Positions 1 through 7,861 of a stretch of 46,124 nt of DNA are shown in pieces. The notes beneath the pieces were generated by a model. That model saw only the letters and a list, made by a program, of their open reading frames with translations, was not told the DNA's origin and ran no database searches. Position numbers and translations under genes: made by a program. The stretch's first letter is position 1. The number at the start of each line of letters is the position of its first letter. Origin of the DNA: UBA2421 sp964641895 (GTDB taxonomy: Bacteria > Planctomycetota > Phycisphaerae > Tepidisphaerales > Tepidisphaeraceae); contig CAZXLA010000008.1 of NCBI GenBank assembly GCA_964641895.1, positions 1 through 46,124 of the forward strand, read 5' to 3'.

Positions 1-120
1 GCCCAGTACGTCTCTTACGAAATCCTTGACGACAAGAGTGAAGTTGTCGGGAAGGCTATCAGCGATGAAGCCGCACGCGCGAAGATCGACGCCATGAGTG
101 CGCCGCGAGCAGCAAAATAA
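1..120 (+). CDS. C-terminal tail of a gene entering from the left edge
   Basis: An open frame runs from base 1 to a TAA at 118-120 and gives 39 residues ending in ...MSAPRAAK. The start lies outside the window. The tail is hydrophilic and rich in Ala, Glu, Lys and Arg, with no recognisable motif, so no function is offered. Its last 62 bases overlap the 3' end of the PEP-CTERM gene on the other strand, a convergent overlap. It could be a chance frame, but it is open over its whole visible length. Confidence 0.45.
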   Translation, partial: AQYVSYEILDDKSEVVGKAISDEAARAKIDAMSAPRAAK

Positions 121-670
121 ATCCGAGTTGCGGCTCCGGGATCGTGATACCAGTGGCATTGATCGTGACGCCGGGGACTTGCGAAAGTGATTGTCCGCCC
201 GCGACGGTCTGCAATACAAACACCCAGCCACCGGGCCCGTTGAAGCCCGCCATGTCCAGACGCACCGGAACGCCAGCGGTAAGGTTGAGCGTGTGCAGCA
301 CGTCGGCGCCGAACGGCCCGCCGCCGACGAAAGCATTGTTGACGAAAAGGCTATGCCCATCGTCGCCGTCAAGGATGAGCGGAATCTGTTGTGTGGTGGC
401 AGAGGTCACGAAGGTTGAGAAAATCAAATCGGCTGCGCGGGGCTGTCCGAGTCCCCACGGCGCATCGGAGACATACCCCTGAAATGTCGCGCCCGCGTAT
501 GCGGATTGCGAGGTGACAAAATACTGATCGTTCTCACCAACCGAAGGTTCGGGTTTGATGAAATACGCCCAACTGTTTGTCGGGGTTCCGGTGAACGTGA
601 GCGCGGCGATTGCATTCCCCGAGAAAAGAAAAGCGACCATGATGACGCCGACGAGAGTGCGTAATGACAT
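59..670 (-). CDS. PEP-CTERM sorting domain protein, exported
   Basis: Predicted 203-residue exported protein. ATG at 670 is preferred over an upstream start at 700 because a purine-rich GGATAGGAAA sits just before it. Residues 1-23 form a signal peptide (MSLRTLVGVIMVAFLFSGNA). The middle is a beta-rich domain with DGDDGHSLFVNN and FNGPGGW segments, resembling carbohydrate-binding or PA14-like secreted modules. The C-terminus has the PEP-CTERM layout: IPEPQ, a hydrophobic stretch (LGFILLLAA) and a basic tail (WRRSSRVRLHR). In known systems an exosortase recognises this tail and the protein goes to the cell surface or extracellular matrix. No exosortase is in the window. The 3' end overlaps the convergent gene at the left edge, so the basic tail is encoded opposite another frame. 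The family call is firm; the substrate is unknown. Confidence 0.75.
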   Translation of the reverse strand: MSLRTLVGVIMVAFLFSGNAIAALTFTGTPTNSWAYFIKPEPSVGENDQYFVTSQSAYAGATFQGYVSDAPWGLGQPRAADLIFSTFVTSATTQQIPLILDGDDGHSLFVNNAFVGGGPFGADVLHTLNLTAGVPVRLDMAGFNGPGGWVFVLQTVAGGQSLSQVPGVTINATGITIPEPQLGFILLLAAHSWRRSSRVRLHR

Positions 671-755
671 TTTCCTATCCCTTCCGTTTGGTGTGACCAT
701 AACGGGTCACGATACCCCCGCAGTGACAAAATAGCAACAGAAAAGCGTTACTTAC

Positions 756-941
756 TCAAGTCCGTGGAAGCAGTCGTAAATCTCGATTACGGCGAGGACA
801 ACCGAGCGAAACGACGGCAAACAGCACAGCAATCCATCCCGCAATGCTCCAAAAGGCAAAGATAAGACCTGCGAAACCAGTCACTAGCCCGCCGTAGTGC
901 AACGGCAGAGACCGAAACGAGGACGCAGCTAGTTGATCCAT
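756..941 (-). CDS. Possible small membrane protein (61 aa), uncertain
   Basis: A 61-codon frame from ATG 941 encodes two adjacent hydrophobic segments (HYGGLVTGFAGLIFAF and IAGWIAVLFAVVSLG) followed by a basic tail (PRRNRDLRLLPRT), the layout of a two-helix inner-membrane protein. No Shine-Dalgarno sequence is visible, and the frame continues upstream without a stop into the remains of the antitoxin pseudogene, so it may be chance. It is listed because nothing else explains 756-941. Confidence is low. Confidence 0.25.
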   Translation of the reverse strand: MDQLAASSFRSLPLHYGGLVTGFAGLIFAFWSIAGWIAVLFAVVSLGCPRRNRDLRLLPRT

Positions 942-994
942 GGCAGCGAACAGCGATAACGGGAAAAACGGCAAAACTAGCTCCGTCCTCGTTT

Positions 995-1012
995 CCCTCC
1001 CGTTTCCCTCCC
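995..1012 (-). other. G-quadruplex motif (G3-A-G3-AAAC-G3-A-G3 on the minus strand)
   Basis: The minus strand carries four runs of exactly three G with loops of 1, 4 and 1 nt (plus strand CCC-T-CCC-GTTT-CCC-T-CCC). This fits the standard intramolecular quadruplex pattern. It lies just 3' of the broken antitoxin gene, next to a GC-rich direct repeat (TCGGCCGCGGGTCGG twice within about 1019-1055). Folding is inferred from sequence only. Confidence 0.5.
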
Positions 1013-1079
1013 TGCCGATCGGCCGCGGGTCGGCCGCGTCGGCCGCGGGTCGGGGGATGCCCAGTCGCCGGCGCTGCAG

Positions 1080-1305
1080 GGCCGTCCAGGTTTCGTCGCC
1101 GACGCTTATAGCTGGCGGGCCGAATGTTCTGGACGATCGATTCCAGCGACTGCCGCGCGCGAGCCCGTGGCTTGCGCATGATAATTGCACTGTCGGTCGC
1201 TCAAATTTCGAGCGTCGATCCTTCGGCAAGATGCATCCCGCGCGCAATCTCTTTAGGAATGACAACGGCGGCGCTGCCGCCGATCTTCTTTACGGTAATA
1301 GTCAA
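1080..1305 (-). pseudogene. AbrB/MazE-type antitoxin, broken by an in-frame TGA
   Basis: From TTG 1305 (behind GGGAGGTG) the frame reads LTITVKKIGGSAAVVIPKEI, then ARGMHLAEGSTLEI, the SpoVT/AbrB swapped-hairpin fold of MazE-like antitoxins. It hits TGA at 1201-1203. The same frame then continues ATDSAIIMRKPRARARQSLE and ...IRPASYKRRRR, the C-terminal half expected of this family. One TCA-to-TGA change would explain the break. After RRRR (about 1080) homology is lost in a GC-rich direct repeat. The usual PemK/MazF toxin gene is absent. This is therefore an orphan, decaying antitoxin. A translated 34-residue fragment or selenocysteine readthrough is possible but unsupported: no selenocysteine element was recognised. 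Confidence 0.75.
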
Positions 1306-1317
1306 TTCACCTCCCGT

Positions 1318-1332
1318 ATTTGTTAAACAAAT
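1318..1332. promoter_or_regulatory. 15-nt perfect palindrome, possible operator
   Basis: ATTTGTT-A-AACAAAT is a perfect palindrome with one central base. It lies directly upstream of the antitoxin Shine-Dalgarno sequence and about 80 nt before rsmH, the position expected for autoregulation by an AbrB/MazE-type antitoxin. If so, the operator has outlived the gene, or it serves the divergent rsmH promoter. The role is inference. Confidence 0.4.
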
Positions 1333-1413
1333 TTTTACCGCCGACCCGTTGTCGTGCAATCATCGCTCGATTCCGTAAAATTGCATAACGGTCTCAATAT
1401 ATTGTTGAATTGC

Positions 1414-2331
1414 ATGAAGCACGAGGTTCGACACATTCCTGTGTTACTCAATGACGTGCTCGAAGCACTCGCACCGCGCCCGGGGCAGGTTGTGGTCGAT
1501 TGCACCGTGGGACTCGCCGGGCATTCCGCGGAATTGCTTCGGCGCATTTCGCCGGGCGGGCGGTTGATTGCGATTGATTTTGATCCGGCCAACATTTCCA
1601 TCGCGCGAGCGCGGCTTGAAAGTGTAGGCGGGACGTTTGAAATCTATCATAACAACTTCGCCGGCCTGCCCGCGGTGCTTGGCCAAGCGGGCGTGGCGCA
1701 GGTGGATGGCGTGCTTGCCGATGTGGGCGTGGCCAGCACGCAGATCGACGATCCGGCACGCGGGTTTTCCTATCGCCGGCCTGGCCCGCTGGATATGCGG
1801 ATGGACTCGACGCGCGGCCAGCCGGCGTCGGCCATCATCAACAAGATCAGCGAGCGCGAACTGGCCGAGGCCCTGCTGCAACTGGGCGATGAGACCGATG
1901 CGCCCGCCATCGCCAAGTTGGTGGTGCAACGGCGGGCGCGCACGCCGATCACCACGACCGAGCAACTCTGCGCCATCGTTTGCGAAGCGCGCGATTTCAC
2001 GCTCGTCCGCGCCGCCGGCGCCAAGCTGCATCCGGCGGCGCGCACGTTTCAGGCGCTGCGGATTCTGGTCAATCGCGAGCTTGCGAATCTGGATCGATTG
2101 CTGGCCGTGCTGCCGCAATGCCTGAAGCCCGGCGGGGTGGCGGCGATCATCAGCTTTCACAGCGGCGAAGATCGACGGGTGAAAGACGCCTTTCGCGAAG
2201 GCTTCCGCGGCGGGGTGTATTCGGAATTTACGCGCGAGCCGGTCGTCGCCGACCCGGAAGAGGCGAGAGCCAACCCTCGTTCGCGATCGGCAAAGTTACG
2301 CTGGGCGCGTTTGGCGGGAGGTGCGAAATGA
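1414..2331 (+). CDS. rsmH: 16S rRNA (cytosine1402-N4)-methyltransferase RsmH
   Basis: SAM-dependent enzyme that N4-methylates C1402 of 16S rRNA. The 305 residues match the family length (about 310). Seen: HIPVLLNDVLEAL at the N-terminus, the SAM-binding loop VVDCTVGLAGHS, GVLADVGVAS in place of the usual DLGVSS, MRMDSTRGQPAS and the C-terminal AIISFHSGEDRRVK. ATG 1414 (MKHEVRHIPVLL) is preferred because family members start just before HxPVL; the longer frame from 1354 adds 20 unrelated residues. No clear Shine-Dalgarno is seen. In most bacteria rsmH leads the dcw division cluster. Here no ftsL, ftsI or mur gene follows, and the next gene is convergent, consistent with the unusual division machinery of planctomycetes. 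Confidence 0.93.
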   Translation: MKHEVRHIPVLLNDVLEALAPRPGQVVVDCTVGLAGHSAELLRRISPGGRLIAIDFDPANISIARARLESVGGTFEIYHNNFAGLPAVLGQAGVAQVDGVLADVGVASTQIDDPARGFSYRRPGPLDMRMDSTRGQPASAIINKISERELAEALLQLGDETDAPAIAKLVVQRRARTPITTTEQLCAIVCEARDFTLVRAAGAKLHPAARTFQALRILVNRELANLDRLLAVLPQCLKPGGVAAIISFHSGEDRRVKDAFREGFRGGVYSEFTREPVVADPEEARANPRSRSAKLRWARLAGGAK

Positions 2332-2360
2332 ACGGCGTACAAAAGGCCCGTCGCCAACGT

Positions 2361-2786
2361 TCAGGCGATGTGCAGCGTCGGCGGGTTACGCCGTCCGGTG
2401 GCGTTGAGTCGTCCTCGGCGCCAATCGCCCATCGCGCCGCCGGGCAGGTCGTTTGGGGGGGCCGGGTCGTTTGCGTCGACTTTGTTTGCATTGGGAGCCT
2501 CGGCTGCCAGCGCGGCAACTTCGCCAGGCGTGATGACGTCGGCCGGGCGGGGAAGCTTGTAGCTGTCGGGCGGCCCGGCGCGCCGAACGACTTTGTAGGT
2601 AATCGCCTTGTGCTTAGCCGGCCGCGGGGCGGCGAAAGCGTCGTGGGAGTTGGGGGCGACGTCAACGAAGGTGAATCCGTTCTCCTGGCGGGTCGGCAGT
2701 TCCCCCGATTTGATCGCAGAAAGAATCTGATCGACCGGCACCTGCCACATTTCGCTCGCCACCGATGGGACTACCCAGCAAGGCAT
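2361..2786 (-). CDS. Small protein with excisionase/MerR-like N-terminal HTH
   Basis: 141 residues. The first 40 (WVVPSVASEMWQVPVDQI, then LSAIKSGELPTRQENGFTF) resemble the excisionase/MerR-type winged-helix pattern in which a helix-turn-helix is followed by an R/K-G-x-LP-x-R wing. Residues 45-141 are Pro/Ala-rich and look disordered (RRAGPPDSYKLPRPADV, NDPAPPNDLPGG). ATG 2786 follows GGGAAGGAACG at good spacing. The gene converges on rsmH with a 29-nt gap. The opposite strand is also open over this stretch, but its translation has no domain. DNA binding is inferred from the pattern only; the target is unknown. Confidence 0.6.
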   Translation of the reverse strand: MPCWVVPSVASEMWQVPVDQILSAIKSGELPTRQENGFTFVDVAPNSHDAFAAPRPAKHKAITYKVVRRAGPPDSYKLPRPADVITPGEVAALAAEAPNANKVDANDPAPPNDLPGGAMGDWRRGRLNATGRRNPPTLHIA

Positions 2787-3030
2787 GGATTTTCGTTCCT
2801 TCCCGAGGGATTCGACGAGGGTTTAAGTGACGCCTCCGGTTCATCGGACACGACGGCAGATCGACTTGAAATGCTTTATCTGACTGGATTTACATGTCCG
2901 AGAATGTGCGCCGGCGGGGGTGGTCCGAGAAAAAACGCGAATTGATGATCCCTCGGGCGCGCCTTTGTCGCATAAAGCGTGTCGAAGCAGATTTCACTTG
3001 ATCAACCTGAGCAATCTGCTAAATAACTCA

Positions 3031-3106
3031 ACGCCTGTCGAGCTGGCTGTATGCACGCCGGGTCATCGGGTTGGGCCGGAACGTCATACGACTGGCCGAC
3101 AGGCGT
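3031..3106. repeat. Long-range inverted repeat before the prepilin gene
   Basis: ACGCCTGTCG (3031-3040) and CGACAGGCGT (3097-3106) are perfect inverted copies, extendable to CTCA/TGAG with one gap, around a 56-nt loop. The right arm ends 8 nt before the prepilin Shine-Dalgarno sequence (GGAGG, 3114-3118), so an mRNA stem here could affect translation. Nothing else was recognised in the 340 bases between 2787 and 3126. Confidence 0.4.
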
Positions 3107-3126
3107 GAGCGGTGGAGGATGGATTA

Positions 3127-3831
3127 ATGCGCCGATCAGGGTTTACACTGGTGGAGTTGCTGGTTTGCATTGGCATTCTTGCCATGCTGGTCGCGATTTC
3201 GTTTCCCGCGCTGCGAAGTGTGCGAAGCCGCGCGTCGGCGGTTCAATGTCAATCGAATCTGCGCGAGTTGTTTGTCGCGCAGTTGCAATATTCACAGGCT
3301 CATCGAGGCCGATTCACCCCCATTGTGCAAGGCGGCGACCGCTGGGAACAGTTGCTCGCGCCTTATGTCACGCGCGCAGGTCAACTGCCGCGAGAACTGA
3401 TGCATTGCCCATCCTCGGCAAAGCTCACCGAAACTTCATTATCCGCCCGCCTGTACTCGTCATACGGACTCACGCCGGCGCTGCAGATGGTCAACTGGAA
3501 TTATCGTCGCGACACCCGAATGGACACCGCGCGAATCATCCTGATGGCCGACAAGGCCGACCACGCCGCCGACGATTTTCTCACCACGTCCGACGGCTGG
3601 TTCATGCTTGCTGATGATCGCGCCGGCCAGTGGTGGCGCTATACAACTCACAATCCGCGCGGCGCGCTGCGTCATGGAAGCGGCGCGGCGAAAGCCGCCA
3701 ACGCGTTGATGGCCGACGGGCATGTCACTGCACTGGCCATCGGCGAGCTGAAGCGCGATTCGGGCCACTGGTATTGGGGCGGCATTCATGGAATGCCCAC
3801 TTTCCAGGTGGCCGGCGGATGTTGTCCATAA
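3127..3831 (+). CDS. Prepilin-like protein with H-Xn-DG C-terminal motif
   Basis: 234-residue type IV pilin/pseudopilin-like protein. ATG 3127 is set by GGAGG at 3114-3118; an in-frame GTG 15 nt upstream is unlikely. The N-terminus MRRSGFTLVELLVCIGILA is the class III leader: cleavage before Phe6, Glu at mature position 5 and a hydrophobic helix. The C-terminal part has CPSSAKLTE and the planctomycete motif in the form H-GSGAAKAANALMA-DGHV, with 13 rather than the usual 9 residues between His and Asp-Gly. Such proteins (DUF1559 and relatives) are abundant in planctomycetes; their role is not settled. A second member lies at 26206. No pilus assembly genes are nearby. Confidence 0.8.
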   Translation: MRRSGFTLVELLVCIGILAMLVAISFPALRSVRSRASAVQCQSNLRELFVAQLQYSQAHRGRFTPIVQGGDRWEQLLAPYVTRAGQLPRELMHCPSSAKLTETSLSARLYSSYGLTPALQMVNWNYRRDTRMDTARIILMADKADHAADDFLTTSDGWFMLADDRAGQWWRYTTHNPRGALRHGSGAAKAANALMADGHVTALAIGELKRDSGHWYWGGIHGMPTFQVAGGCCP

Positions 3832-3882
3832 AAACAGTTTGGGTTTGAGGGGGCTTGTCGTTTTGATGCATTGGAGGTTCGG

Positions 3883-6800
3883 ATGGTTTCGCAAATTGTA
3901 CGTTCACGTCGCGGCGCGGCGGTTTCACGGTCGGCTTTAGCAACTTGCGAGCAACTGGAAACGCGCCGCTTGCTTTCAACGATTAACTGGACCAATCGCG
4001 GTGTATCCGACAACTTCGGCATCTACGGCGGTAATACCGCTGTCGCGCGGGCCATTGTTGACCGCGCCATCAACGACTGGGAACGCGTCATCGTCGACTT
4101 CAACTTCTCCGGCGGCGGAAACACCTACAGCGTCGACATCACCGCGGGGCCCATCAGCGGGCGCGGCGCCGCGAGCATCCAGACCAGCCTGGTTGGCAAG
4201 CCCACCAGCGCCAACATCAGCATGGACGATAACGGCGGCGGGGAAGGCTGGTATTTTGATCCGGTCATCGGCACCGCCATGGTTCCGGATGACAGCGAGT
4301 TCACGAACCTGCAAACCCCGTTTAACTCAACCTTCACCGGCGTCGGTGCCGCTGCGGACGACGACGACTTTTACCGAACCATCGCCCACGAACTGGGTCA
4401 CGCCATGGGCATTTCCGGCGGTAACTCTCTTCTCCTCGACGACAACTTCACCGACATCGGGGCCGACCCCATCGACGGTGTCAGCAGGCTTCTTGCCTGG
4501 AATATCAATGGCGGCGCGGTCGAAGCCACTTTCACCACCAACACCGGCACGCACTTGTACGAAGGCCCGACCATCCTTGCCGGAGGAACATCGCACCCCA
4601 ATGAGCTGATGAACCCTGGTCGCACAGTTGGCGCGCCCCCGACCGAGCGGCAACTGATCAGCGACCTCACGGCCACCATCCTCCGCGACGCCTACAGCTA
4701 CACCGTCGCCCTGCCCAGCACGATCAACACGTTCTATGCCAACCTCAACACCAGCACCAACGTCGTCACGGTCACCGGCGACGCAGATCCAACCGATGCC
4801 ACCGACGCCGATGCCATCGACCTCGAGCTGACCGGCACCAACACCGGCGACCTGCGCGTCGACATGAACGGCACGATGGAAGTGATTCAGGATGCTCAGT
4901 ACACCAGCATCATCGTCAACGCGCTGACCGGAAACGATGACATCGACGTCGACGAACTGGCAAGCGGCAAGACCGTCACCGTCAACGGCGGCGACGACAA
5001 CGACAACATCAACGTCGCGCAGGAGTTCGACGACATCGACACCAACCTGGGCTCCAACGTCGTCGTCAATGGCGGCTTGGGCACCGATACGATTGTGCTT
5101 TCCGACGGCGCCGACGGCGCCAGCGGCGACGACTACACCATCAACCAAAACACGTTCGTTAAAAACGCGGCATTCATCAACCGCACCATTACGTACAACA
5201 CGATGGAGCAGTTCACGCTCACCGGCGGGCCCAACGCCGGAATCTATGACATTCTGACGACGTTTTCGACGGTCAACTACAACATCACCGGCGGGGCGGC
5301 GGCCGATGTGTTTACCGTCGGTGCGGGTGACGCATTCTTCAACGTCGACGCCGATGTAACCCTCAACGGCGGCGGCGGGGCTGACGACCTGATCGTGCTC
5401 GACTCGACCCGTGCCATCGCCTCGACCTACACCGTCGGCACGGGCACCATCGATCGTACCGGCGCAGTGGGCTCGGTTACGTTCTCCGCGATCGAAGACG
5501 CCACACTGACCACCGGCACCCTCGGCGATACGGTTCAGGTGAACGGCGTGCTCACGGGTGTTACCTTCCGGCTCAACACCGGCAGCGGCGCCGATTCGAT
5601 CTCGCTGGGCACCGACCTGGACTCGGACTTTAACGGCGTATTCATCGGCAACGGCGGCGCGGGGACCGACTCCATCACCTTCAACGACGGCGGCGATCCG
5701 CTGGACGACACTTACACCATCACCGGCAGCAGCATTAACAAGGCGCCATTGGCGATCAGCGTCACGCACAGCCTCTTTGAAGACATCACCCTTAACGCAA
5801 ACCCCGACAACAATATCATCAACTTTAGCAGCGTCGGTTCGACGCAAACCATGCGGCTCAACGGCGGCGCGGGAGACGATACGTTCTCCAACACCGTGCA
5901 GGATTTGAATAACAGTATCGTCGGAAACGTCATCATCTCCGGCGGGGCCGGCACGGGCGACGCCGTGACCCTCAACGACAGCGGCGACGCCACCGCCGGC
6001 GCCTATACGCTTACTAGCAACACCTTCCAGGTGACGGCCGGGCTGCTCAGCGGGCTGATCACCTACAGCACCGTGGAATCATTCGCCGTCACGACCAACG
6101 ACCAGCCCACGCCGATCAACATCAACAGCGCGCTCTCCACCGTCAGTTACACCGTCAACGGCGGCGACGGCAACGACACCTTTAACATCGGTGCCGGCGA
6201 TTTCGATAACAATATTGATTCGATAGTCTCAGTCGTCGGCGGCGCTGGAACTGATCGAATCAACATCGACGATTCGCTGGATACTGTCGATGACACCTAC
6301 AACATCACAGGATCAAGTTTCGCCAAAAACAGCGGCACCGGCGGAGTGAGTTACTTCGGCGGGTTATTTCTACCTCCCGCTGTGGAACTGTTTGCGTTGG
6401 ATGCCAGCGAGGCGAATAACACAATCAACCTCAACGGCTTAGGCTCGACCGGCCTGGCTGTTTTCCCCAATCCGCCCACAGAATTCCCGATGAATATCAC
6501 GCTCAACGGCAATGGGGGAAATGATGCGATCAATGTCGCAACGCTCAATGGGGTTCTTGCGGCTTTGAAGGGCAATGTCTCTATTGTTGGTGGAGCAGGA
6601 ACTGATTCACTGACAGTGGATGATTCGTCCGACAGCTCCGCCGACACGTTTGCGCTGACCAACGTCGGCTTGACCAACAGCAACTGGAACTTCGGACTCA
6701 CTTACGCCAACACGCTGGAAAACTTCACGGTCGAAGGTGGTACCGGTGGCAACATATTCAGCAATACCAGCACCTTCGGAGGAACCACATACCGTCTCAA

Positions 6801-7554
6801 CGGCAACAACGGCATCGACAACTTTGACATCATCGGCAACAACGTCCCGGTTATCGTCGACGGTGGCGCAGGGTTGGATGTGGTCAATGTCAACCCCGAC
6901 GCAGTCGGAACGGCAACGGCGCGGTTCGTGAACAATCAGGATTTGCAGTCACTGAATATCTTTGTCGGAGGGCTGCTTAATCTGGACGCCGGCGATCATG
7001 TTATCGACACTGTTGGCGCAACGTTCAACGGAAGAATGAATCTGGCCGACGGCGGGTTTATTGACCGTGCCCCGGCGAATCAGAATACGTACCGCAACCT
7101 CCTCACCACCGGCTACGCCGCCGGCGCGTGGACGACGGTGGCGCAGCCGGCAATCTTTTCTTCAATGGCCGCCGGCGCCGCCCTTAATGACGCGCTGGGT
7201 TATGGTTTTGGCGCAGAGTTGGGATTGGCCACCCTGTTCGGCGTGCCCGTCGCGGGGGGCGATCACGTCATTCGTTATACGCTCTACGGCGATGCCAATT
7301 TAAGCGGCAACGTCGACCTCGACGACTTCACCCGCCTGGCCGCGGCGTTCGGGCTGGCGGGTAATTGGTCGCGTGGCAACTCTAATTATGACGCCAATGT
7401 AAACCTCGACGATTTCACCGCGTTGGCAGCGAACTTCGGGTTGTCGGCACCGGCGGGCTTGCCACGCGCTTCGGTGGCGCCTTCGGGTTCGCCGTTCAGC
7501 CAGAAGCCCATCGGCGAGGAATCATTGGTTGAACGAGAGGAACTGGTCGCCTGA
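3883..7554 (+). CDS. Giant secreted LETRRLLS protein: metalloprotease-like domain, Asn/Gly/Asp-rich repeats, dockerin
   Basis: 1223 residues, ATG 3883 behind GGAGG (3873-3877). Residues 25-32 are LETRRLLS, the planctomycete N-terminal motif of large exported proteins. Residues about 35-275 form a matrixin-like domain with HELGH at 169-173; the following Gly is present (AMG) but the usual third His of HExxHxxGxxH is not (it reads HELGHAMGISG). From about 280 to 1090 come roughly seven degenerate repeats of about 100 residues with cores such as GGAGTDSITFND and GGDGNDTFNIGAGD, similar in style to Ca-binding beta-roll proteins. Residues 1137-1186 hold two dockerin-like loops (GDANLSGNVDLDDF and YDANVNLDDF). 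A paralogue follows in tandem. Likely cell-surface or matrix protein; substrate unknown. Confidence 0.85.
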   Translation: MVSQIVRSRRGAAVSRSALATCEQLETRRLLSTINWTNRGVSDNFGIYGGNTAVARAIVDRAINDWERVIVDFNFSGGGNTYSVDITAGPISGRGAASIQTSLVGKPTSANISMDDNGGGEGWYFDPVIGTAMVPDDSEFTNLQTPFNSTFTGVGAAADDDDFYRTIAHELGHAMGISGGNSLLLDDNFTDIGADPIDGVSRLLAWNINGGAVEATFTTNTGTHLYEGPTILAGGTSHPNELMNPGRTVGAPPTERQLISDLTATILRDAYSYTVALPSTINTFYANLNTSTNVVTVTGDADPTDATDADAIDLELTGTNTGDLRVDMNGTMEVIQDAQYTSIIVNALTGNDDIDVDELASGKTVTVNGGDDNDNINVAQEFDDIDTNLGSNVVVNGGLGTDTIVLSDGADGASGDDYTINQNTFVKNAAFINRTITYNTMEQFTLTGGPNAGIYDILTTFSTVNYNITGGAAADVFTVGAGDAFFNVDADVTLNGGGGADDLIVLDSTRAIASTYTVGTGTIDRTGAVGSVTFSAIEDATLTTGTLGDTVQVNGVLTGVTFRLNTGSGADSISLGTDLDSDFNGVFIGNGGAGTDSITFNDGGDPLDDTYTITGSSINKAPLAISVTHSLFEDITLNANPDNNIINFSSVGSTQTMRLNGGAGDDTFSNTVQDLNNSIVGNVIISGGAGTGDAVTLNDSGDATAGAYTLTSNTFQVTAGLLSGLITYSTVESFAVTTNDQPTPININSALSTVSYTVNGGDGNDTFNIGAGDFDNNIDSIVSVVGGAGTDRINIDDSLDTVDDTYNITGSSFAKNSGTGGVSYFGGLFLPPAVELFALDASEANNTINLNGLGSTGLAVFPNPPTEFPMNITLNGNGGNDAINVATLNGVLAALKGNVSIVGGAGTDSLTVDDSSDSSADTFALTNVGLTNSNWNFGLTYANTLENFTVEGGTGGNIFSNTSTFGGTTYRLNGNNGIDNFDIIGNNVPVIVDGGAGLDVVNVNPDAVGTATARFVNNQDLQSLNIFVGGLLNLDAGDHVIDTVGATFNGRMNLADGGFIDRAPANQNTYRNLLTTGYAAGAWTTVAQPAIFSSMAAGAALNDALGYGFGAELGLATLFGVPVAGGDHVIRYTLYGDANLSGNVDLDDFTRLAAAFGLAGNWSRGNSNYDANVNLDDFTALAANFGLSAPAGLPRASVAPSGSPFSQKPIGEESLVEREELVA

Positions 7555-7585
7555 AAACTCGACTTGTCGATTGAAGCGTATCGAT

Positions 7586-7622
7586 GCTCCCGCGCGTGCC
7601 CGACCGCCGCGCGGGAGCTTTG
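7586..7622 (+). terminator. Hairpin terminator after the first giant gene
   Basis: Perfect 11-bp stem, GCTCCCGCGCG (7586-7596) with CGCGCGGGAGC (7608-7618), an 11-nt loop and a short TTTG. It lies 32 nt after the stop codon. The T-run is short, so termination may be partial. The rest of the 307-base gap (7555-7861) holds a dispersed-repeat-like stretch near 7651-7681 (AACCATGAAGTACACC...) and no gene. Confidence 0.7.
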
Positions 7623-7861
7623 TCGAATGGGCATTTGCAAGGTAGGTTGGTAACCATGAAGTACACCAAGGCACGAAGAGGAGTTTAGATTGTCCGTCCA
7701 TCATCGTTTGCTTGCGCGCTAGCGACTAAAATTGATCCAGCGCAGAATTTCTGCATTGCAAAATGATCCCTATCGCGGCCGGTTGTCGCACTAGGTTGCA
7801 GCGCATTATCCGGCGATGGCACATCGCCAGCCGGTCTTGTCGGGTTTCTTCGGAGGTTTAC

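Noticed and set aside
1201..1203. Selenocysteine readthrough of the TGA in the antitoxin
   Set aside because: No selenocysteine insertion hairpin was recognised after the TGA, the family has Ser there, and the 3' part of the gene is also decayed.
2329..2945. Plus-strand frame directly after rsmH, in the place of ftsL
   Set aside because: Its peptide is Gly/Arg/Val-rich with no membrane helix, so it is not FtsL-like. The minus-strand gene over the same stretch has a Shine-Dalgarno site and a recognisable N-terminal domain.
4327..5847. Long antisense frame (506 codons) inside the first giant gene
   Set aside because: It exists because the opposite strand is rich in GAC/GGC/AAC codons, whose complements avoid stops. 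Its peptide is a monotonous Val/Gly/Asp/Arg mix with no domain, while the sense frame has a Shine-Dalgarno site, LETRRLLS and dockerins.
4900..7000. RTX toxin repeats in the giant proteins
   Set aside because: Segments such as GGDGNDTFNIGAGD resemble RTX nonapeptides, but there are no contiguous arrays of them, only one or two per 100-residue repeat, and no type I secretion genes. Called Asn/Gly/Asp-rich beta repeats instead.
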